Below the pieces are notes generated by a model. It saw only the letters and a list, made by a program, of their open reading frames with translations. It ran no database searches and had not been told where the DNA came from. Both the position numbers and the translations under genes were made by a program. From Alteromonas sp. ALT199 (GTDB lineage: Bacteria > Pseudomonadota > Gammaproteobacteria > Enterobacterales > Alteromonadaceae), in contig NZ_JAHHDX010000045.1 of the NCBI RefSeq assembly GCF_018619335.1, forward strand, positions 1-64,000: a DNA stretch of 64,000 nucleotides. Direction: 5' to 3'. Positions 8,545 to 19,139 of this stretch are shown piece by piece. The stretch's first letter is position 1. Every line of letters begins with the position of its first letter.

Positions 8545-9347
8545 TGGATATATTACAGGTAAAAGATCTCACGTTTATTCATAACGAAAAAAAGCGATGG
8601 TTGATGCGACCCGAAGTGTTTCAACTCGGACCGGTTAACTTAAACGTTAAACGGGGAGAAACCATCGCCATAATTGGGGAAAACCGTTCAGGTAAATCAC
8701 TGCTTGCTAAACTATTGGTAGGCGCATTACCTGCCGATGCCGGTGAAATAGAAATAAATACCCATAAATACCTAGCAAAATATCAGTCCAAAGACAGCCA
8801 GCGCAAACGTACTCATGATATTCGAATGATTTTGCAGCACAGCGCAGAGTCGATGAATCCGTCAGTTCCGGTAGGCAAAATTTTAGATGAACCCTTGAGT
8901 TTAAACACCGGCCTTAGTGACGCTGAGCGTAAGCCTATTATTGCAGATATGCTCGTTAAAGTAGGATTACTTCGCGAACACTATCATTTTTACCGACACA
9001 TGCTTTCTGATGGTCAGCAACAGCGCGTGGCGTTAGCCCGAGCCTTAATATTAAACCCAAAAGTATTGGTGGCAGACGAGCCATTTGCAGCGCTGGATCC
9101 CACAATTCGATCGCAAACGGTAAATCTCATTCTAAAACTTCAACAAGAATTGGGCTTAGCGTTTATCTTTATAAGCCACAATTTAGGTATTGTGCGCCAT
9201 ATTGCAGACAGAGTTATTGTGATGGAGGGAGGGGAAATTGTAGAAGAAGGTAAAACCGAGACTATCTTCAGGTGGCCACAGCACAACCGTACTAAGAAGC
9301 TGATTACAGCATACCAGTCGCTCGTACCGCAAAATACCATTCGTTAG
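8544..9347 (+). CDS. sapF: Sap peptide ABC transporter ATP-binding protein SapF
   Basis: Second ABC ATPase (267 residues). The start ATG at 8544 overlaps the sapD stop and has GGAG 8 nt upstream, so an upstream TTG (8511) is not needed. Walker A is GENRSGKS (45-52), with Arg at 48 where Gly is usual. The signature LSDGQ (154-158) and Walker B VLVADEP with E179 are present, so this subunit looks the more competent of the two. It lacks the cysteine-rich tail. Last gene of the sap operon. Confidence 0.92.
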   Translation: MDILQVKDLTFIHNEKKRWLMRPEVFQLGPVNLNVKRGETIAIIGENRSGKSLLAKLLVGALPADAGEIEINTHKYLAKYQSKDSQRKRTHDIRMILQHSAESMNPSVPVGKILDEPLSLNTGLSDAERKPIIADMLVKVGLLREHYHFYRHMLSDGQQQRVALARALILNPKVLVADEPFAALDPTIRSQTVNLILKLQQELGLAFIFISHNLGIVRHIADRVIVMEGGEIVEEGKTETIFRWPQHNRTKKLITAYQSLVPQNTIR

Positions 9348-9499
9348 AGCGCTAGTCGCTAATTTACTAACCCATTAGTAACTGCGCAAACCTCTTTACC
9401 ATAAAATGTTGCTTATACCTCTTATACTTCGCCTCAGAAACATTTCCCTTGTTAAACGGCAAATAACTTAATCAGTAAATACCCTATAAAAGACACAAT

Positions 9500-9526
9500 G
9501 AAAAAGGGGCACCTAAGATGCCCCTT
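9500..9526 (-). terminator. Rho-independent terminator of oadGAB
   Basis: An 8-bp stem AAGGGGCA/TGCCCCTT with a 7-nt loop, followed on the minus strand by five U residues, directly after the oadB stop. It separates convergent sapF and oadB. The rest of 9348-9499 shows no gene. Confidence 0.85.
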
Positions 9527-9552
9527 GAAGATCAATAAAATGGTTGGGGGTT

Positions 9553-10683
9553 TTAACCAACGAGTGCTAAAAGAATACCTGCGGCAACAGCACTACCTAG
9601 TACACCTGCCACATTAGGCCCCATAGCATGCATCAGTAAGAAGTTATGGGGGTTTGCTTCCAGACCAACCTTGTTCACTACTCTAGCCGCCATAGGCACA
9701 GCAGACACGCCCGCAGCACCAATCAACGGATTTATGCTACCACCCGATAGCTTACTCATTAACTTAGCCATTAACACGCCTGCAGCGGTACCTATACCAA
9801 AGGCAATTGCGCCTAGGCCCAAAATACCCAAGGTTTCAACCGTAAGGAATGCCTCTGCTGACAGTTTAGAGCCTACTGCTAGACCAAGGAAAATAGTAAC
9901 CGTATTGATAAGTTCGTTTTGTGCAGTCTTGCTCAGCCTGTCTACGACACCACATTCTTTCATTAAGTTACCAAAGCAGAACATGCCAACAAGTGGCGTT
10001 GCGGCAGGTAAAAACAAGATAGTCATAAATAGTACAGCGAGTGGAAAAATAATTTTTTCTCGCTTTGATACAGGCCGTAGTTGACCCATTTTTATCTCAC
10101 GCTCTTCTTTTGTGGTCAGCGCTTTCATAATTGGCGGCTGGATTATAGGTACTAAAGCCATATAGGAATAAGCGGCTACTGCTATGGCACCAAGCAAATC
10201 AGGCGCAAGCCGAGATGCCAAGAAGATAGCAGTAGGCCCATCCGCGCCACCTATAATGGCAATTGCGCTTGCATCCTTTAAAGTGAATTCAAAGCCAGGG
10301 ATAAGGTTTAACGCAATGGCGCCAAATAGGGTCGCAAAAATACCAAATTGTGCAGCCGCACCGAGTAATAACATTCTTGGGTTAGCAATAAGTGCGCTGA
10401 AGTCTGTCATCGCCCCCACGCCCATAAAAATGAGCAAAGGGAACACGCCCGTATCAATGCCGATTTTGTAAATGTAATGGAGTAAACCACCCGCCTCTGA
10501 AAAACCAGCAATAGGGATATTAGTAAGCAGTGCACCAAAACCAATGGGCAATAACAGTAACGGCTCAAATTTCTTAACAATGGCTAAATACAGTAAGCCG
10601 AAGCCTACTGCCATCATTATCAGCTGGCCGGCCTCAAAATGCGCAAGCGCGGTACTATCCCAAAGTACCATTAACTTATCCAT
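9553..10683 (-). CDS. oadB: Na+-translocating oxaloacetate decarboxylase, beta subunit
   Basis: Integral membrane subunit (376 residues, roughly nine to eleven hydrophobic segments) that decarboxylates carboxybiotin and couples it to Na+ export. Family hallmarks include [25 protein letters not shown] and the C-terminal [19 protein letters not shown]. The length matches the short beta subunits of this decarboxylase family rather than the roughly 433-residue Klebsiella form. It follows oadA by 3 bp. Confidence 0.94.
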   Translation of the reverse strand: MDKLMVLWDSTALAHFEAGQLIMMAVGFGLLYLAIVKKFEPLLLLPIGFGALLTNIPIAGFSEAGGLLHYIYKIGIDTGVFPLLIFMGVGAMTDFSALIANPRMLLLGAAAQFGIFATLFGAIALNLIPGFEFTLKDASAIAIIGGADGPTAIFLASRLAPDLLGAIAVAAYSYMALVPIIQPPIMKALTTKEEREIKMGQLRPVSKREKIIFPLAVLFMTILFLPAATPLVGMFCFGNLMKECGVVDRLSKTAQNELINTVTIFLGLAVGSKLSAEAFLTVETLGILGLGAIAFGIGTAAGVLMAKLMSKLSGGSINPLIGAAGVSAVPMAARVVNKVGLEANPHNFLLMHAMGPNVAGVLGSAVAAGILLALVG

Positions 10684-10686
10684 GAA

Positions 10687-12501
10687 TTACCCCAGTAAGA
10701 TTAACGGTTGGCCACTTGTTACGGCATCGCCTTCACCTACAGCAATGTCGGTGATCGTGCCGCTAAATGCCGAGCGGATCTCCGTCTCCATTTTCATAGC
10801 TTCAAGGATTACAACCACATCGCCTTCAGACACACTATCGCCAGTTCGTACTAATACTTTAAACACGTTACCCGCAAGTGGCGCATCAATAGACTGAGAC
10901 GACGCCGCAGCAGGTGACGCAGTGCTAGCAGTCTGCGGCTGGGGTTGAGACGTATTAGCAGGAGTTACGTTTGTAAGAGAACCTGAAGGGGCCACCTCTA
11001 CGTGATACACTTTCCCATCTACGTTTACGTCGTAAGTTTTAGCCTTGGCTGTGCCTTGTGAGCTCGGCGCAGCGCTAATTGGCTGTGGCGCACTTGCATC
11101 TTTGCTGTCTTGATCACTTGGTGCAGGTTCGAACGCATCAGGGTTGCCGCGGTTTTCGATAAACTTAAGGCCAATCTGAGGAAATAAGGCATAAGTTAGC
11201 ACGTCATCAATTCTGTCAACTGACAGTGACAATTGCTTTCTCTCAGCCAGTTCGTCTAGCTCTTTGCTCAGCGCATCGAGCTCTGGCGCAATATTATCAG
11301 CAGGTCGACATGTTACAGGCTCTGCGCCATCTAGCACTCGCTCTTGCAATTTCTTGTTTACTGGTGCTGCGGTAGCGCCATATTCGCCTTTAAGAACGCC
11401 TGCGGTTTCTTTAGTAATGCTTTTATAACGCTCGCCCGTTAGCACGTTAAGTACCGACTGCGTACCGACAATTTGAGAGGTGGGTGTAACAAGAGGAATA
11501 AACCCAAGGTCTTCACGTACTCGTGGAATTTCTTTTAATACTTCTTCAAATTTATCTTCAGCGCCCTGCTCTTTTAGCTGACTTTCCATGTTGGTTAGCA
11601 TTCCACCTGGCACTTGAGCTAATAAAATACGCGCGTCGACACCTTTAAGGCTACCTTCAAACTTGCTGTATTTCTTTCTTACTTCTCTGAAATAATTAGC
11701 AATTTCTTCTAGTTCAGGTAATGCAATGCCCGTATCGCGTTCGGTCCCTTCTACGATAGAGACCATGGTCTCAGTTGCGCTATGACCGTAAGTCATGCTC
11801 ATTGAGGAAATAGCCGTGTCCAGCATATCAATACCAGCATCAATGGCTTTTTGATACGTCGCCGTACTTAACCCCGTTGTTGCGTGGCACTGCATAGCAA
11901 TAGGCACATCAACCGTTTCTTTTAATCCCTTAATTAATGCTTCGCATTCATAAGGTTTTAACAGCCCTGCCATGTCTTTTACGCAAATAGAGTGAACCCC
12001 CAAGTCTTCTAGCTGCTTGGCCATATCAAGCCACAGCTCAAGATTGTGCACAGGGCTTACTGTATAAGAAATTGTCCCTTGAGCGTGAGCGCCGCTGTCT
12101 ATGGTTGCTTTAACTGCGGTTTTCAAATTTCTGATGTCATTCATGGCATCAAAAATTCTAAATACATCTACGCCGCTTTCGTGAGCTCGCTCTACAAAGC
12201 GAGTAACGACATCATCAGCATAGTGGCGGTAACCCAATAGATTTTGACCACGCAACAACATTTGCTGTTTCGTATTAGGCATGGCTGCCTTTAACTTTCG
12301 AATGCGCTCCCAAGGATCTTCACCCAAATAACGAATACAGGCGTCAAAGGTAGCACCACCCCAAGATTCAACAGACCAGAAGCCTGCTTTATCTAATTTT
12401 TCTGCAATGGGAAGCATATCCTCAATACGCATGCGCGTAGCAAGAAGCGATTGGTGGGCATCACGCAGAACCAGCTCGGTAAGGGCCAGAGGCTTAGACA
12501 T
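10687..12501 (-). CDS. oadA: Oxaloacetate decarboxylase, alpha subunit (biotin carboxyl carrier)
   Basis: Cytoplasmic carboxyltransferase (604 residues) that moves CO2 from oxaloacetate to biotin. The N-terminal TIM barrel begins [19 protein letters not shown] and holds the catalytic metal and lysine region ([15 protein letters not shown]). A Pro/Ala/Ser-rich linker follows, and the biotinyl domain at the end has EAMKMET with biotin on K570. Together with OadB and OadG it links oxaloacetate or citrate breakdown to a sodium gradient, as in marine Vibrio. Confidence 0.95.
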   Translation of the reverse strand: MSKPLALTELVLRDAHQSLLATRMRIEDMLPIAEKLDKAGFWSVESWGGATFDACIRYLGEDPWERIRKLKAAMPNTKQQMLLRGQNLLGYRHYADDVVTRFVERAHESGVDVFRIFDAMNDIRNLKTAVKATIDSGAHAQGTISYTVSPVHNLELWLDMAKQLEDLGVHSICVKDMAGLLKPYECEALIKGLKETVDVPIAMQCHATTGLSTATYQKAIDAGIDMLDTAISSMSMTYGHSATETMVSIVEGTERDTGIALPELEEIANYFREVRKKYSKFEGSLKGVDARILLAQVPGGMLTNMESQLKEQGAEDKFEEVLKEIPRVREDLGFIPLVTPTSQIVGTQSVLNVLTGERYKSITKETAGVLKGEYGATAAPVNKKLQERVLDGAEPVTCRPADNIAPELDALSKELDELAERKQLSLSVDRIDDVLTYALFPQIGLKFIENRGNPDAFEPAPSDQDSKDASAPQPISAAPSSQGTAKAKTYDVNVDGKVYHVEVAPSGSLTNVTPANTSQPQPQTASTASPAAASSQSIDAPLAGNVFKVLVRTGDSVSEGDVVVILEAMKMETEIRSAFSGTITDIAVGEGDAVTSGQPLILLG

Positions 12502-12519
12502 GGTAACTCCTGATAAGAC

Positions 12520-12813
12520 TTATTTTTTAGAATTTTGGCGATGGGTATGAATTGCGGCAGAAATAGCAGCGATAACGTTTCCGTCTATTCCCGGTTGTAC
12601 CGCTTGATTATTTCGGTTCACATTAGCTGAATGTCGGTTTACATTAGCTGACGGCTCTGGTGATTCACCTGGAAAAGCTTCACAAAAGCGAGCTATTAAA
12701 TGAATACCCACAATAAGAAGCCCTAAGAACGAGAAAACAAATACCATTCCTATGAGCATGAGAGAGCCTGCTTCTACGAGCAAACTAGCGACGGATTCCG
12801 AATTCATATTCAA
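12520..12813 (-). CDS. oadG: Oxaloacetate decarboxylase, gamma subunit
   Basis: Small assembly subunit (97 residues) with one transmembrane helix (about 15-42, LMLIGMVFVFSFLGLLIVGI) and a hydrophilic Pro/Asn-rich C-terminal tail. In known enzymes this subunit holds alpha and beta together. It is the first gene of oadGAB, with 18 bp to oadA. The call rests on position and layout more than on conserved residues. Confidence 0.85.
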   Translation of the reverse strand: MNMNSESVASLLVEAGSLMLIGMVFVFSFLGLLIVGIHLIARFCEAFPGESPEPSANVNRHSANVNRNNQAVQPGIDGNVIAAISAAIHTHRQNSKK

Positions 12814-13057
12814 TCCTGTTGTTATTTTATATCTGAATAAGTATCACGTGGTTTTTCAAAAAACAACAAAACAGCATAAAAAACCGCTTAAAATTGAATA
12901 AAACCCATTTATATGAAACTTAATGCATTATTTTTTAATAAATTTGCAACAAAAGTATATTACTGTCACGGCATTAAGTTCACTGTATGAAAAGTGCTCG
13001 TTGAACAAGCTTATACGAATATGAAAGTAAATAAAAAGAAATAAAAACAGCAGAAAT

Positions 13058-13084
13058 GAAAAAGCCCACCTAAAAAGGTGGGCT
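13058..13084 (-). terminator. Terminator of the tRNA-Ser/Arg/Arg operon
   Basis: A 9-bp perfect stem AGCCCACCT/AGGTGGGCT with a 4-nt loop and five U residues on the minus strand, 8 nt after the last tRNA. The 250 bp beyond it (12814-13057) is AT-rich, holds no gene, and must contain the oadGAB promoter. Confidence 0.9.
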
Positions 13085-13092
13085 CTTCAATA

Positions 13093-13169
13093 TGGCGCGT
13101 GTGGAAGGATTCGAACCTCCGACCGCCTGGTTCGTAGCCAGGTACTCTATCCAGCTGAGCTACACACGC
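13093..13169 (-). tRNA. tRNA-Arg (anticodon ACG), copy 2
   Basis: A 77-nt cloverleaf with encoded CCA. The acceptor stem is GCGTGTG/CACACGC, the anticodon stem CCTGG/CCAGG carries loop CTACGAA, and the T arm has GGTTCGAATCC. ACG would be read as ICG for CGU/CGC/CGA codons. Identical to the copy at 13223-13299. Confidence 0.97.
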
Positions 13170-13222
13170 GTTAACTTGTATACTTTCGAATTTCACTTCG
13201 AAAGGTGACGCTTTAAAATAAG

Positions 13223-13299
13223 TGGCGCGTGTGGAAGGATTCGAACCTCCGACCGCCTGGTTCGTAGCCAGGTACTCTATCCAGCTGAGCTACACACGC
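13223..13299 (-). tRNA. tRNA-Arg (anticodon ACG), copy 1
   Basis: A 77-nt cloverleaf with encoded CCA, the same sequence as the neighbouring copy 53 nt downstream. It belongs to the Ser-Arg-Arg operon and corresponds to the argV/argY genes that follow csrA and serV in E. coli. Confidence 0.97.
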
Positions 13300-13338
13300 G
13301 CAAAAACTTGTTGTCGACCGTCACTACCAACGAATGAT

Positions 13339-13431
<93 letters not shown>

Positions 13432-13446
13432 TTGACTGCGGGGTGC

Positions 13447-13474
13447 ATTTTACGGATTCATTGGCCTGAGTCAA
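13447..13474 (-). promoter_or_regulatory. Sigma-70 stringent-type promoter of the tRNA operon
   Basis: On the minus strand TTGACT, a 16-bp spacer and TAAAAT are followed by a GC-rich discriminator (GCACCCCGC), 16 nt before the mature 5' end of tRNA-Ser. Such discriminators are typical of stable-RNA promoters under ppGpp control. Confidence 0.8.
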
Positions 13475-14031
13475 ACCTTTTTTATAAAGAAATTGTTCAC
13501 TCGCTGCCATTTTAAACGATTCGAGCAAAAAACCAGTAATTTGTTCGCAATACAAACAATTAAAACGAATTCCGTTTACCGCCATTAGTTAATTCACGTT
13601 TGAATTTACGCGGTCACTTAGCATTTTTAACCAATTCACTTTAGTAATTCGGTTAACTTTTCAAAAAAAAATGTCATAAAAGCTTTAAATTTGTTTGTCT
13701 AACGCCTGTTCTGCTGCTTCGTTTTAGTTTGCTTGCATAAATTAACAATGCATAAACGATAAAAAAGTAAACGGCGCTCGAACTTCAACATCTTATATAG
13801 AAGGTATAGAGCAAAAAACGGCTAATGCAAAGCCAACGGAATAAACTTACTCACGTTTTAACTGTTTGGATAAAACTGGCTTCCCCATTACTTAAAAATC
13901 TGTTGCTACCTTATATAGATGCAAGCTCTGCTATAAAGAATCCTAAAAAGAACCATTTTTTTATCTAAGGTAGCTAAAACATATCAAGGGGAGCGAGGAA
14001 TTAAGAGCATTAAAACACTGGACTTAAAAAC
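13475..14031. other. Gene-free interval between tRNA-Ser and csrA
   Basis: About 550 bp of AT-rich sequence with no convincing reading frame. The only structure I see is a separated inverted repeat, GCTACCTTA at 13905-13913 and TAAGGTAGC at 13966-13974, enclosing 52 bp. Repeated GGA motifs of the CsrB/C type are not dense here. It may hold a small RNA or just upstream tRNA control sequence. Confidence 0.4.
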
Positions 14032-14055
14032 AAAAAAGGCCAGCTAACGCTGACC
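14032..14055 (-). terminator. Rho-independent terminator of csrA
   Basis: Minus-strand stem GGTCAGC/GCTGGCC (one G-U pair) with a 4-nt loop and six U residues, 24 nt after the csrA stop. It isolates csrA from the tRNA operon. Confidence 0.85.
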
Positions 14056-14079
14056 CTTTCCTATGAAGCGTACATGCTA

Positions 14080-14271
14080 TTATTCTGCAGAGCCCGGCTG
14101 ACCGCCTTTTTCTGCTTGAATACGCATATATATTTCTTCACGGTGCACAGAAACTTCTTTTGGTGCATTCACACCGATACGTACCTGATTCCCTTTTACA
14201 CCTAGTACGGTAACGGTTACATCGTCACCAACCATAAGCGTTTCACCAACTCGACGAGTCAAAATAAGCAT
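14080..14271 (-). CDS. csrA: Carbon storage regulator CsrA
   Basis: Dimeric RNA-binding protein (63 residues) that controls translation and stability of mRNAs for carbon storage, motility and biofilm by binding GGA motifs. The core [24 protein letters not shown] and the RNA-contact segment around [11 protein letters not shown] are intact. Synteny alaS-csrA-serV-argV matches E. coli. The leader carries GGA motifs, one within the AGGAG ribosome binding site, which suggests autoregulation. Confidence 0.98.
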   Translation of the reverse strand: MLILTRRVGETLMVGDDVTVTVLGVKGNQVRIGVNAPKEVSVHREEIYMRIQAEKGGQPGSAE

Positions 14272-14278
14272 TCGCTTG

Positions 14279-14343
14279 CTCCTGTTCCTTAATACTGAAC
14301 ATCATCCATTAAGATTTGCCAACCCATCGGCACGACCCGATGG
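14279..14343 (-). promoter_or_regulatory. csrA leader with CsrA-like binding motifs and a hairpin
   Basis: On the minus strand, within 40 nt of the start codon, are ATGGAT (14304-14309), AAGGAA (14285-14290) and CAGGAG (14279-14284), the last being the ribosome binding site. Upstream is a 7-bp hairpin CCATCGG/CCGATGG (14324-14343). This layout resembles the autoregulated csrA leader of E. coli. Binding is inferred. Confidence 0.5.
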
Positions 14344-14405
14344 AAGCGACAGTGATTCCATGTTTCTGCGTCACTTCAAAAACTCACTGTTATAAACACA
14401 AATAA

Positions 14406-17003
14406 TTATAGCTTATCTTGTAACCAAGCGTTAACAGAATCTAGTGCTTGGCCTAAGTTTTCAGGCTGATCACCGCCTGCCTGTGCCATGTCAGGACGAC
14501 CGCCGCCTTTGCCACCAACTTGTGATGCGACAAAGTTAACAAGTTCGCCTGCTTTAACTTTACTCGTGAGGTTTTTAGTAACGCCAGCAATAAGATTCAC
14601 TTTCGCGTTATTAGCCACACCTAATACTACGATCCCTTCACCAATTCGGTTCTTAATGTCGTCCATCATTGAACGCAATGACTTCGCTTCAACACCTTCC
14701 AAATTCGCAATGAGAACTTTAACGCCATTTATCTCTACTGCATTACTAAGCATATCAGCACCTTGCTGACTCGCCAGTTTTTGTTTCGCAGAATTGAGCG
14801 ATTTTTCTAGTTCTTTAGTCTGGTTTTGTAGAGAAACTACACGATCAAGCACATTTTGGCTGTCAGTTTTCAGCAAAGCAGACAATGATGACAAGGTAGC
14901 TTGTTGTGCTTGCACAACTTCAAGGGCCTGCTCTCCAGTAACAGCTTCAATGCGTCGAACACCAGAAGCAATGCCCGCTTCACTGGTAATTTTAAACAAG
15001 CCAATGTCACCGGTGCGCGTGACGTGAGTACCACCACATAGTTCAACAGAGAATGGGCCCATGGTTACCACGCGAACTTTTTCGTCATACTTTTCACCAA
15101 ACAGAGCCATTGCCCCTGACGCTTTGGCTTCATCTAAGTCCATAAGTTCAGTTGCTAACGTATGGTTTGCGCGTATTTCTTGGTTAACTCGTCTTTCAAT
15201 TTCAGTAATCTGCTCAGCAGTTACCGCTTCGAAATGCGAGAAGTCAAAACGCATGCGAGGCGCTTCAACCAATGAACCTTTCTGAGTTACATGCTCACCT
15301 AGAATTTCGCGCAGTGCTGCGTGAAGTAAGTGCGTCGCGCTATGATTCTTTTTAATGGCCTCGCGGTTCGCTAAGTCGATAGCAGCAGTTGCCGTATCAC
15401 CTTTAGATACCGAACCTTTAGCAATACCTTTGTGCGCAAACGCATTACCCATTTTTTGGGTGTCTGTCACAATGAATTCACCACTGGCTACGCGCAGCAC
15501 GCCTTTGTCACCAGCTTGGCCACCGCTTTCAGCGTAGAACGGCGTGCTGTCTAATACCACAACGCCTTCTTGACCGTCTTCAAGCTTTTCAACAAATGCA
15601 TTTTCAGCAATAAGCTCTACTACGTTAGCCTGACCTTCTACATCAGTGTAACCAGTAAATGAGGTTGTGTGGTCAATGGCGAGCTTGCTGTTGTAGTCTG
15701 CGCCAAAGTTACTTGCCTGCTGAGCACGGGCGCGCTGTGCTTGCATAGCAGCTTCAAAACCTTCTTCGTCAATCTTAAGGTCATGCTCACGAGCCACATC
15801 GTTTGTTAAGTCGGTTGGGAAACCGTATGTGTCGTAAAGCTTAAATACCACGTCACCCGGCACTGTATCGCCTTCTAAGGTTTCTAGCGTATCGTTCAAA
15901 ATAGCCATACCGCGAGCCAATGTTTTGCTGAACTGCTCTTCTTCAACACGCAGCACTTTTTCAATAACTGGAAGTTGGTCTACAAGCTCGGGATACGCCT
16001 CACCCATTTCTTTGGCAAGAGATGCAACCAGTTTGTAGAAGAAGATATCGTTTGCGCCAAGCTGATAGCCGTGGCGAACCGCGCGACGAATAATACGGCG
16101 TAAAACATACCCGCGCCCTTCATTTGAAGGCATAACGCCATCGCAAATTAAGAAGCTGCACGAACGAATGTGATCGGCTATAACGCGCAAGGATTTGTTT
16201 TCAAGGTCGTCGGTACCAACAATTGATGCAGCTGACTTGATCAAGTTTTGGAACAGGTCAATTTCATAGTTGCTGTGTACGTTCTGCAAAATGGCGGAAA
16301 TACGCTCAAGGCCCATTCCCGTATCGATTGAAGGTTTAGGTAGGGGCTCCATGGTACCGTCAGCTTGTTTGTTAAACTGCATGAATACCAAGTTCCAAAT
16401 TTCGATAAAGCGGTCACCGTCTTCTTCAGGTGTTCCTGGAGGGCCACCCCAAATGTGCCCTCCGTGATCGTAGAAAATTTCAGAGCAAGGACCACATGGA
16501 CCGGTATCGCCCATAGACCAGAAGTTATCCGATGTGCTTATGCGGATAATTTTTTCTTTTGGCACACCAATGTGGTTTTCCCAAATATCAAAAGCTTCGT
16601 CATCTTCAGAATAAACGGTGACTAACAGTTTGTCTTTTGGCAAACCAATTTCTTTGGTAAGAAAACTCCACGCAAACTCTATCGCTTCTTTTTTGAAATA
16701 GTCACCAAAACTGAAGTTACCTAACATTTCAAAAAAGGTGTGGTGACGAGCGGTGTAACCTACGTTTTCAAGGTCATTATGTTTACCGCCTGCGCGAACA
16801 CAGCGTTGAGACGATACCGCGCGCGTGTAGCTACGCTTTTCCGCACCTAAGAAGCAATCTTTAAACTGGTTCATGCCCGCATTAGTAAAAAGAAGTGTGG
16901 GATCATCTGCTGGAACCAGTGACGAGCTCGCCACCGCTTGGTGGCCATGGCTTTTATAATAATCGAGAAACTTGTTGCGTAAGTCAGCAGTTGATAATGT
17001 CAT
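14406..17003 (-). CDS. alaS: Alanine--tRNA ligase
   Basis: Class II aminoacyl-tRNA synthetase (865 residues) that charges tRNA-Ala and edits mischarged Ser/Gly. The start [21 protein letters not shown] and motif 2 region ([27 protein letters not shown]) belong to the catalytic domain. Editing-site zinc ligands sit in NHSATHLLH and CGGTH. The glycine-rich C-Ala domain ends the protein. RBS AAGGAAG precedes the ATG. The 295 bp between alaS and recX shows no gene and must hold the alaS promoter. Confidence 0.98.
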   Translation of the reverse strand: MTLSTADLRNKFLDYYKSHGHQAVASSSLVPADDPTLLFTNAGMNQFKDCFLGAEKRSYTRAVSSQRCVRAGGKHNDLENVGYTARHHTFFEMLGNFSFGDYFKKEAIEFAWSFLTKEIGLPKDKLLVTVYSEDDEAFDIWENHIGVPKEKIIRISTSDNFWSMGDTGPCGPCSEIFYDHGGHIWGGPPGTPEEDGDRFIEIWNLVFMQFNKQADGTMEPLPKPSIDTGMGLERISAILQNVHSNYEIDLFQNLIKSAASIVGTDDLENKSLRVIADHIRSCSFLICDGVMPSNEGRGYVLRRIIRRAVRHGYQLGANDIFFYKLVASLAKEMGEAYPELVDQLPVIEKVLRVEEEQFSKTLARGMAILNDTLETLEGDTVPGDVVFKLYDTYGFPTDLTNDVAREHDLKIDEEGFEAAMQAQRARAQQASNFGADYNSKLAIDHTTSFTGYTDVEGQANVVELIAENAFVEKLEDGQEGVVVLDSTPFYAESGGQAGDKGVLRVASGEFIVTDTQKMGNAFAHKGIAKGSVSKGDTATAAIDLANREAIKKNHSATHLLHAALREILGEHVTQKGSLVEAPRMRFDFSHFEAVTAEQITEIERRVNQEIRANHTLATELMDLDEAKASGAMALFGEKYDEKVRVVTMGPFSVELCGGTHVTRTGDIGLFKITSEAGIASGVRRIEAVTGEQALEVVQAQQATLSSLSALLKTDSQNVLDRVVSLQNQTKELEKSLNSAKQKLASQQGADMLSNAVEINGVKVLIANLEGVEAKSLRSMMDDIKNRIGEGIVVLGVANNAKVNLIAGVTKNLTSKVKAGELVNFVASQVGGKGGGRPDMAQAGGDQPENLGQALDSVNAWLQDKL

Positions 17004-17298
17004 TGAAAACCTAACTTCCTTTATTCTATTTTTGAAACGTGCGATTTGCCTGTTCTAATAAGACTTATAATCGGGGCATTTAGCCATTACTCAATGTGCC
17101 ATACCCAATTACAATTCTCTGGATAATAAAAATGCACATAAATTTGCGCAACAATACCATGGAAAGCGCAATTTTGTTAAGTGGCAAGGGTAAGAGATAG
17201 AGCCAAATTTTGCGTTAATTTATTAAAAATGATGGATATTGATTTAGGTGATTACATGAACGGGTCATACCTAATGTGACTAACTATAAAAATAAAGG

Positions 17299-17754
17299 TT
17301 AGTTGCTACTAGCACTTACAGCATAATCTATGTGTTCTTGATAAAAGCCGCGGTATTGAAGAAATTGCTTCTGCTTTTGTCTTAACGCAAATTCAGTTTC
17401 ATAAAATTCACCAAATTTTTTTTCTTTAACCTTTTTTGCACTTTCAAACCAATCGGCGTCAATCTCTTTCAGCGCCTGTTCTGCGACACTTTCGTCCACA
17501 CCATATTGCTGTAAGTCTAATTTTATCGCTCTGGGTCCCTTCCCTTTTAAATACAGTGCTCGTGCTCGGCTTTCGCCAAATCGCGCATCGCTTTGAATAT
17601 CGGCGTCTTTGAACTCCTCGAGAATAGGCATAAAAGCATCACTTGCTATACCCTTTTGCTGTAACTTTCGCATAATTTCATTAAAGCTATGCTCTCGTCG
17701 TGCCAGCATGCGAGTAATCGCGTCGGTAATGATTTTTCGGTCGAACTCTGACAT
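17299..17754 (-). CDS. recX: Regulatory protein RecX
   Basis: Small helical protein (151 residues) that binds RecA filaments and limits RecA activity. The ATG at 17754 gives MSEFDRKIITDAITRMLARREHS, the family's usual N-terminus; an upstream in-frame extension to 17901 looks non-coding. Conserved motifs include LARREHSFNEIMRKLQQKG, FGESRARALYLKGKGP and the C-terminal QKQFLQYRGF. It sits before alaS as in E. coli, but recA is not on its other side. Confidence 0.9.
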   Translation of the reverse strand: MSEFDRKIITDAITRMLARREHSFNEIMRKLQQKGIASDAFMPILEEFKDADIQSDARFGESRARALYLKGKGPRAIKLDLQQYGVDESVAEQALKEIDADWFESAKKVKEKKFGEFYETEFALRQKQKQFLQYRGFYQEHIDYAVSASSN

Positions 17755-17873
17755 TTTTGTAAACTTACTCTTCTGTATTAAACGTAGAAACCACGCTATT
17801 TTAGCGTTAGATACTCGTATATTGCGACTATCTAAACATTTTACGCAGTTAATCTCTACACGATGTATATTGC

Positions 17874-19139
17874 ATGACAGCATCTGACTATCGCATAACA
17901 ATAATAGATTCTATCGAACAGCTTTCGAAAGAGCGTTGGCAACAACTTGCAAAAAATGCAGGCCCATTTATTTCCTATGAGTTTTTGCATGCACTTGAAA
18001 GCAGCGGTTCGTGTGAAAATGAATCGGGATGGCAACCATGTCATATTGCTATAACCTGTGTTCCGCAAGAAACAGTCAGCATCTTTATTCCTGGCTTTCT
18101 GAAAACTCATAGCTATGGGGAATACGTTTTTGATCACGCATGGGCGAACGCATATGCTCAGCATGGCCTAGATTACTACCCCAAGTGGATTTCGGCCATT
18201 CCCTTTACCCCAGTTTCAGGGCCGAGGCTACTATCTGATGGTCGCACTGTCCTTACTCCGTCACTCGTAAGCGAAATCGAGCATACCCTATCGGAGTATG
18301 TAGAGTCTGAATTTAGCGAAGCGCTATCTTCTTTTCATTGGCTATTTCCCGACGAAAACACATCAAATCAACTCACCAATAGCAGCAAAACTCAGTCACA
18401 CTATTTGACCCGATACGCCGTTCAGTTTCAGTGGCATAACTATGGTTATGATGACTTTGAAGATTTTCTGAACGCGCTAACATCCCGTAAAAGAAAAGAC
18501 ATCAAGAAAAGCCGCCGCAAACTCAGTGAGCAGGGCGTTCGTTTTACCCACCATACGGGAAGTGAAATTAGCCCTGAAACCCTGCAGTTTTTCACGAAGT
18601 GTTACAAAGCGACCTATTTAAAACGCAGCGGTCACGTGGGATATTTAAATGATGCGTTCTTTGAGCAACTTGTCGAGACCATGAGCGACAACATGCTTAT
18701 CGTTACTGCAGTAGAAAATGAGATTGCGGTAGCCAGTGCCCTATTTTTCTATGATGAAACGGGGCTGTATGGCAGATACTGGGGAGCACTTAAAGAAATA
18801 GACGGGTTACACTTTGCCTGCTGTTATTTTGAAGGCATTGAGTTTGCCATCTCGAAAAAGCTACAGCTATTCAACCCCGGTACCCAAGGTGAACATAAAA
18901 TACTTCGAGGTTTCGAGCCCATTTATTGCCGTTCACACCACAAATTAAGACATGCATCGTTTCACAGTGCTGTAGCAGACTTTTTACAGCGTGAAACGCC
19001 GCATATCGCAAGCTATTTTAATCAAGCACGGAATGCTTTACCGTTTAACAAGGGATTTGTGCCTACTCTTAAAACAACGAGTGTCACTGCACCTAACGAC
19101 GACACTTATAATCACAACGAGAAAAATGATGAAACATAA
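17874..19139 (+). CDS. COG3146-type predicted N-acyltransferase (GNAT/FemAB-like)
   Basis: A 421-residue soluble protein of the family often labelled peptidoglycan-biosynthesis or GNAT-family acyltransferase (DUF482). Recognisable segments are PFISYEFLHALESSG near the N-terminus, AWANAYAQHGLDYYPKW, LTSRKRKDIKKSRR, and FNPGTQGEHKILRGFEP towards the end. No substrate is established for the family as far as I know. It overlaps the M13 peptidase start by 14 bp, so the two are probably translated together, and it diverges from recX. Confidence 0.82.
   Translation: MTASDYRITIIDSIEQLSKERWQQLAKNAGPFISYEFLHALESSGSCENESGWQPCHIAITCVPQETVSIFIPGFLKTHSYGEYVFDHAWANAYAQHGLDYYPKWISAIPFTPVSGPRLLSDGRTVLTPSLVSEIEHTLSEYVESEFSEALSSFHWLFPDENTSNQLTNSSKTQSHYLTRYAVQFQWHNYGYDDFEDFLNALTSRKRKDIKKSRRKLSEQGVRFTHHTGSEISPETLQFFTKCYKATYLKRSGHVGYLNDAFFEQLVETMSDNMLIVTAVENEIAVASALFFYDETGLYGRYWGALKEIDGLHFACCYFEGIEFAISKKLQLFNPGTQGEHKILRGFEPIYCRSHHKLRHASFHSAVADFLQRETPHIASYFNQARNALPFNKGFVPTLKTTSVTAPNDDTYNHNEKNDET

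Noticed and set aside
10184-10471. Plus-strand open frames opposite oadB and other genes
   Set aside because: These frames mirror strong conserved coding on the other strand and have no ribosome sites or recognisable products.
17770-17790. Possible LexA box in the recX-acyltransferase spacer (CTGTATTAAACGTAGA)
   Set aside because: Only the first half-site fits; the second half lacks ACAG.
17755-17901. N-terminal extension of RecX to 17901
   Set aside because: The added 49 residues have no resemblance to RecX and overlap the divergent gene start; ATG 17754 gives the normal N-terminus.
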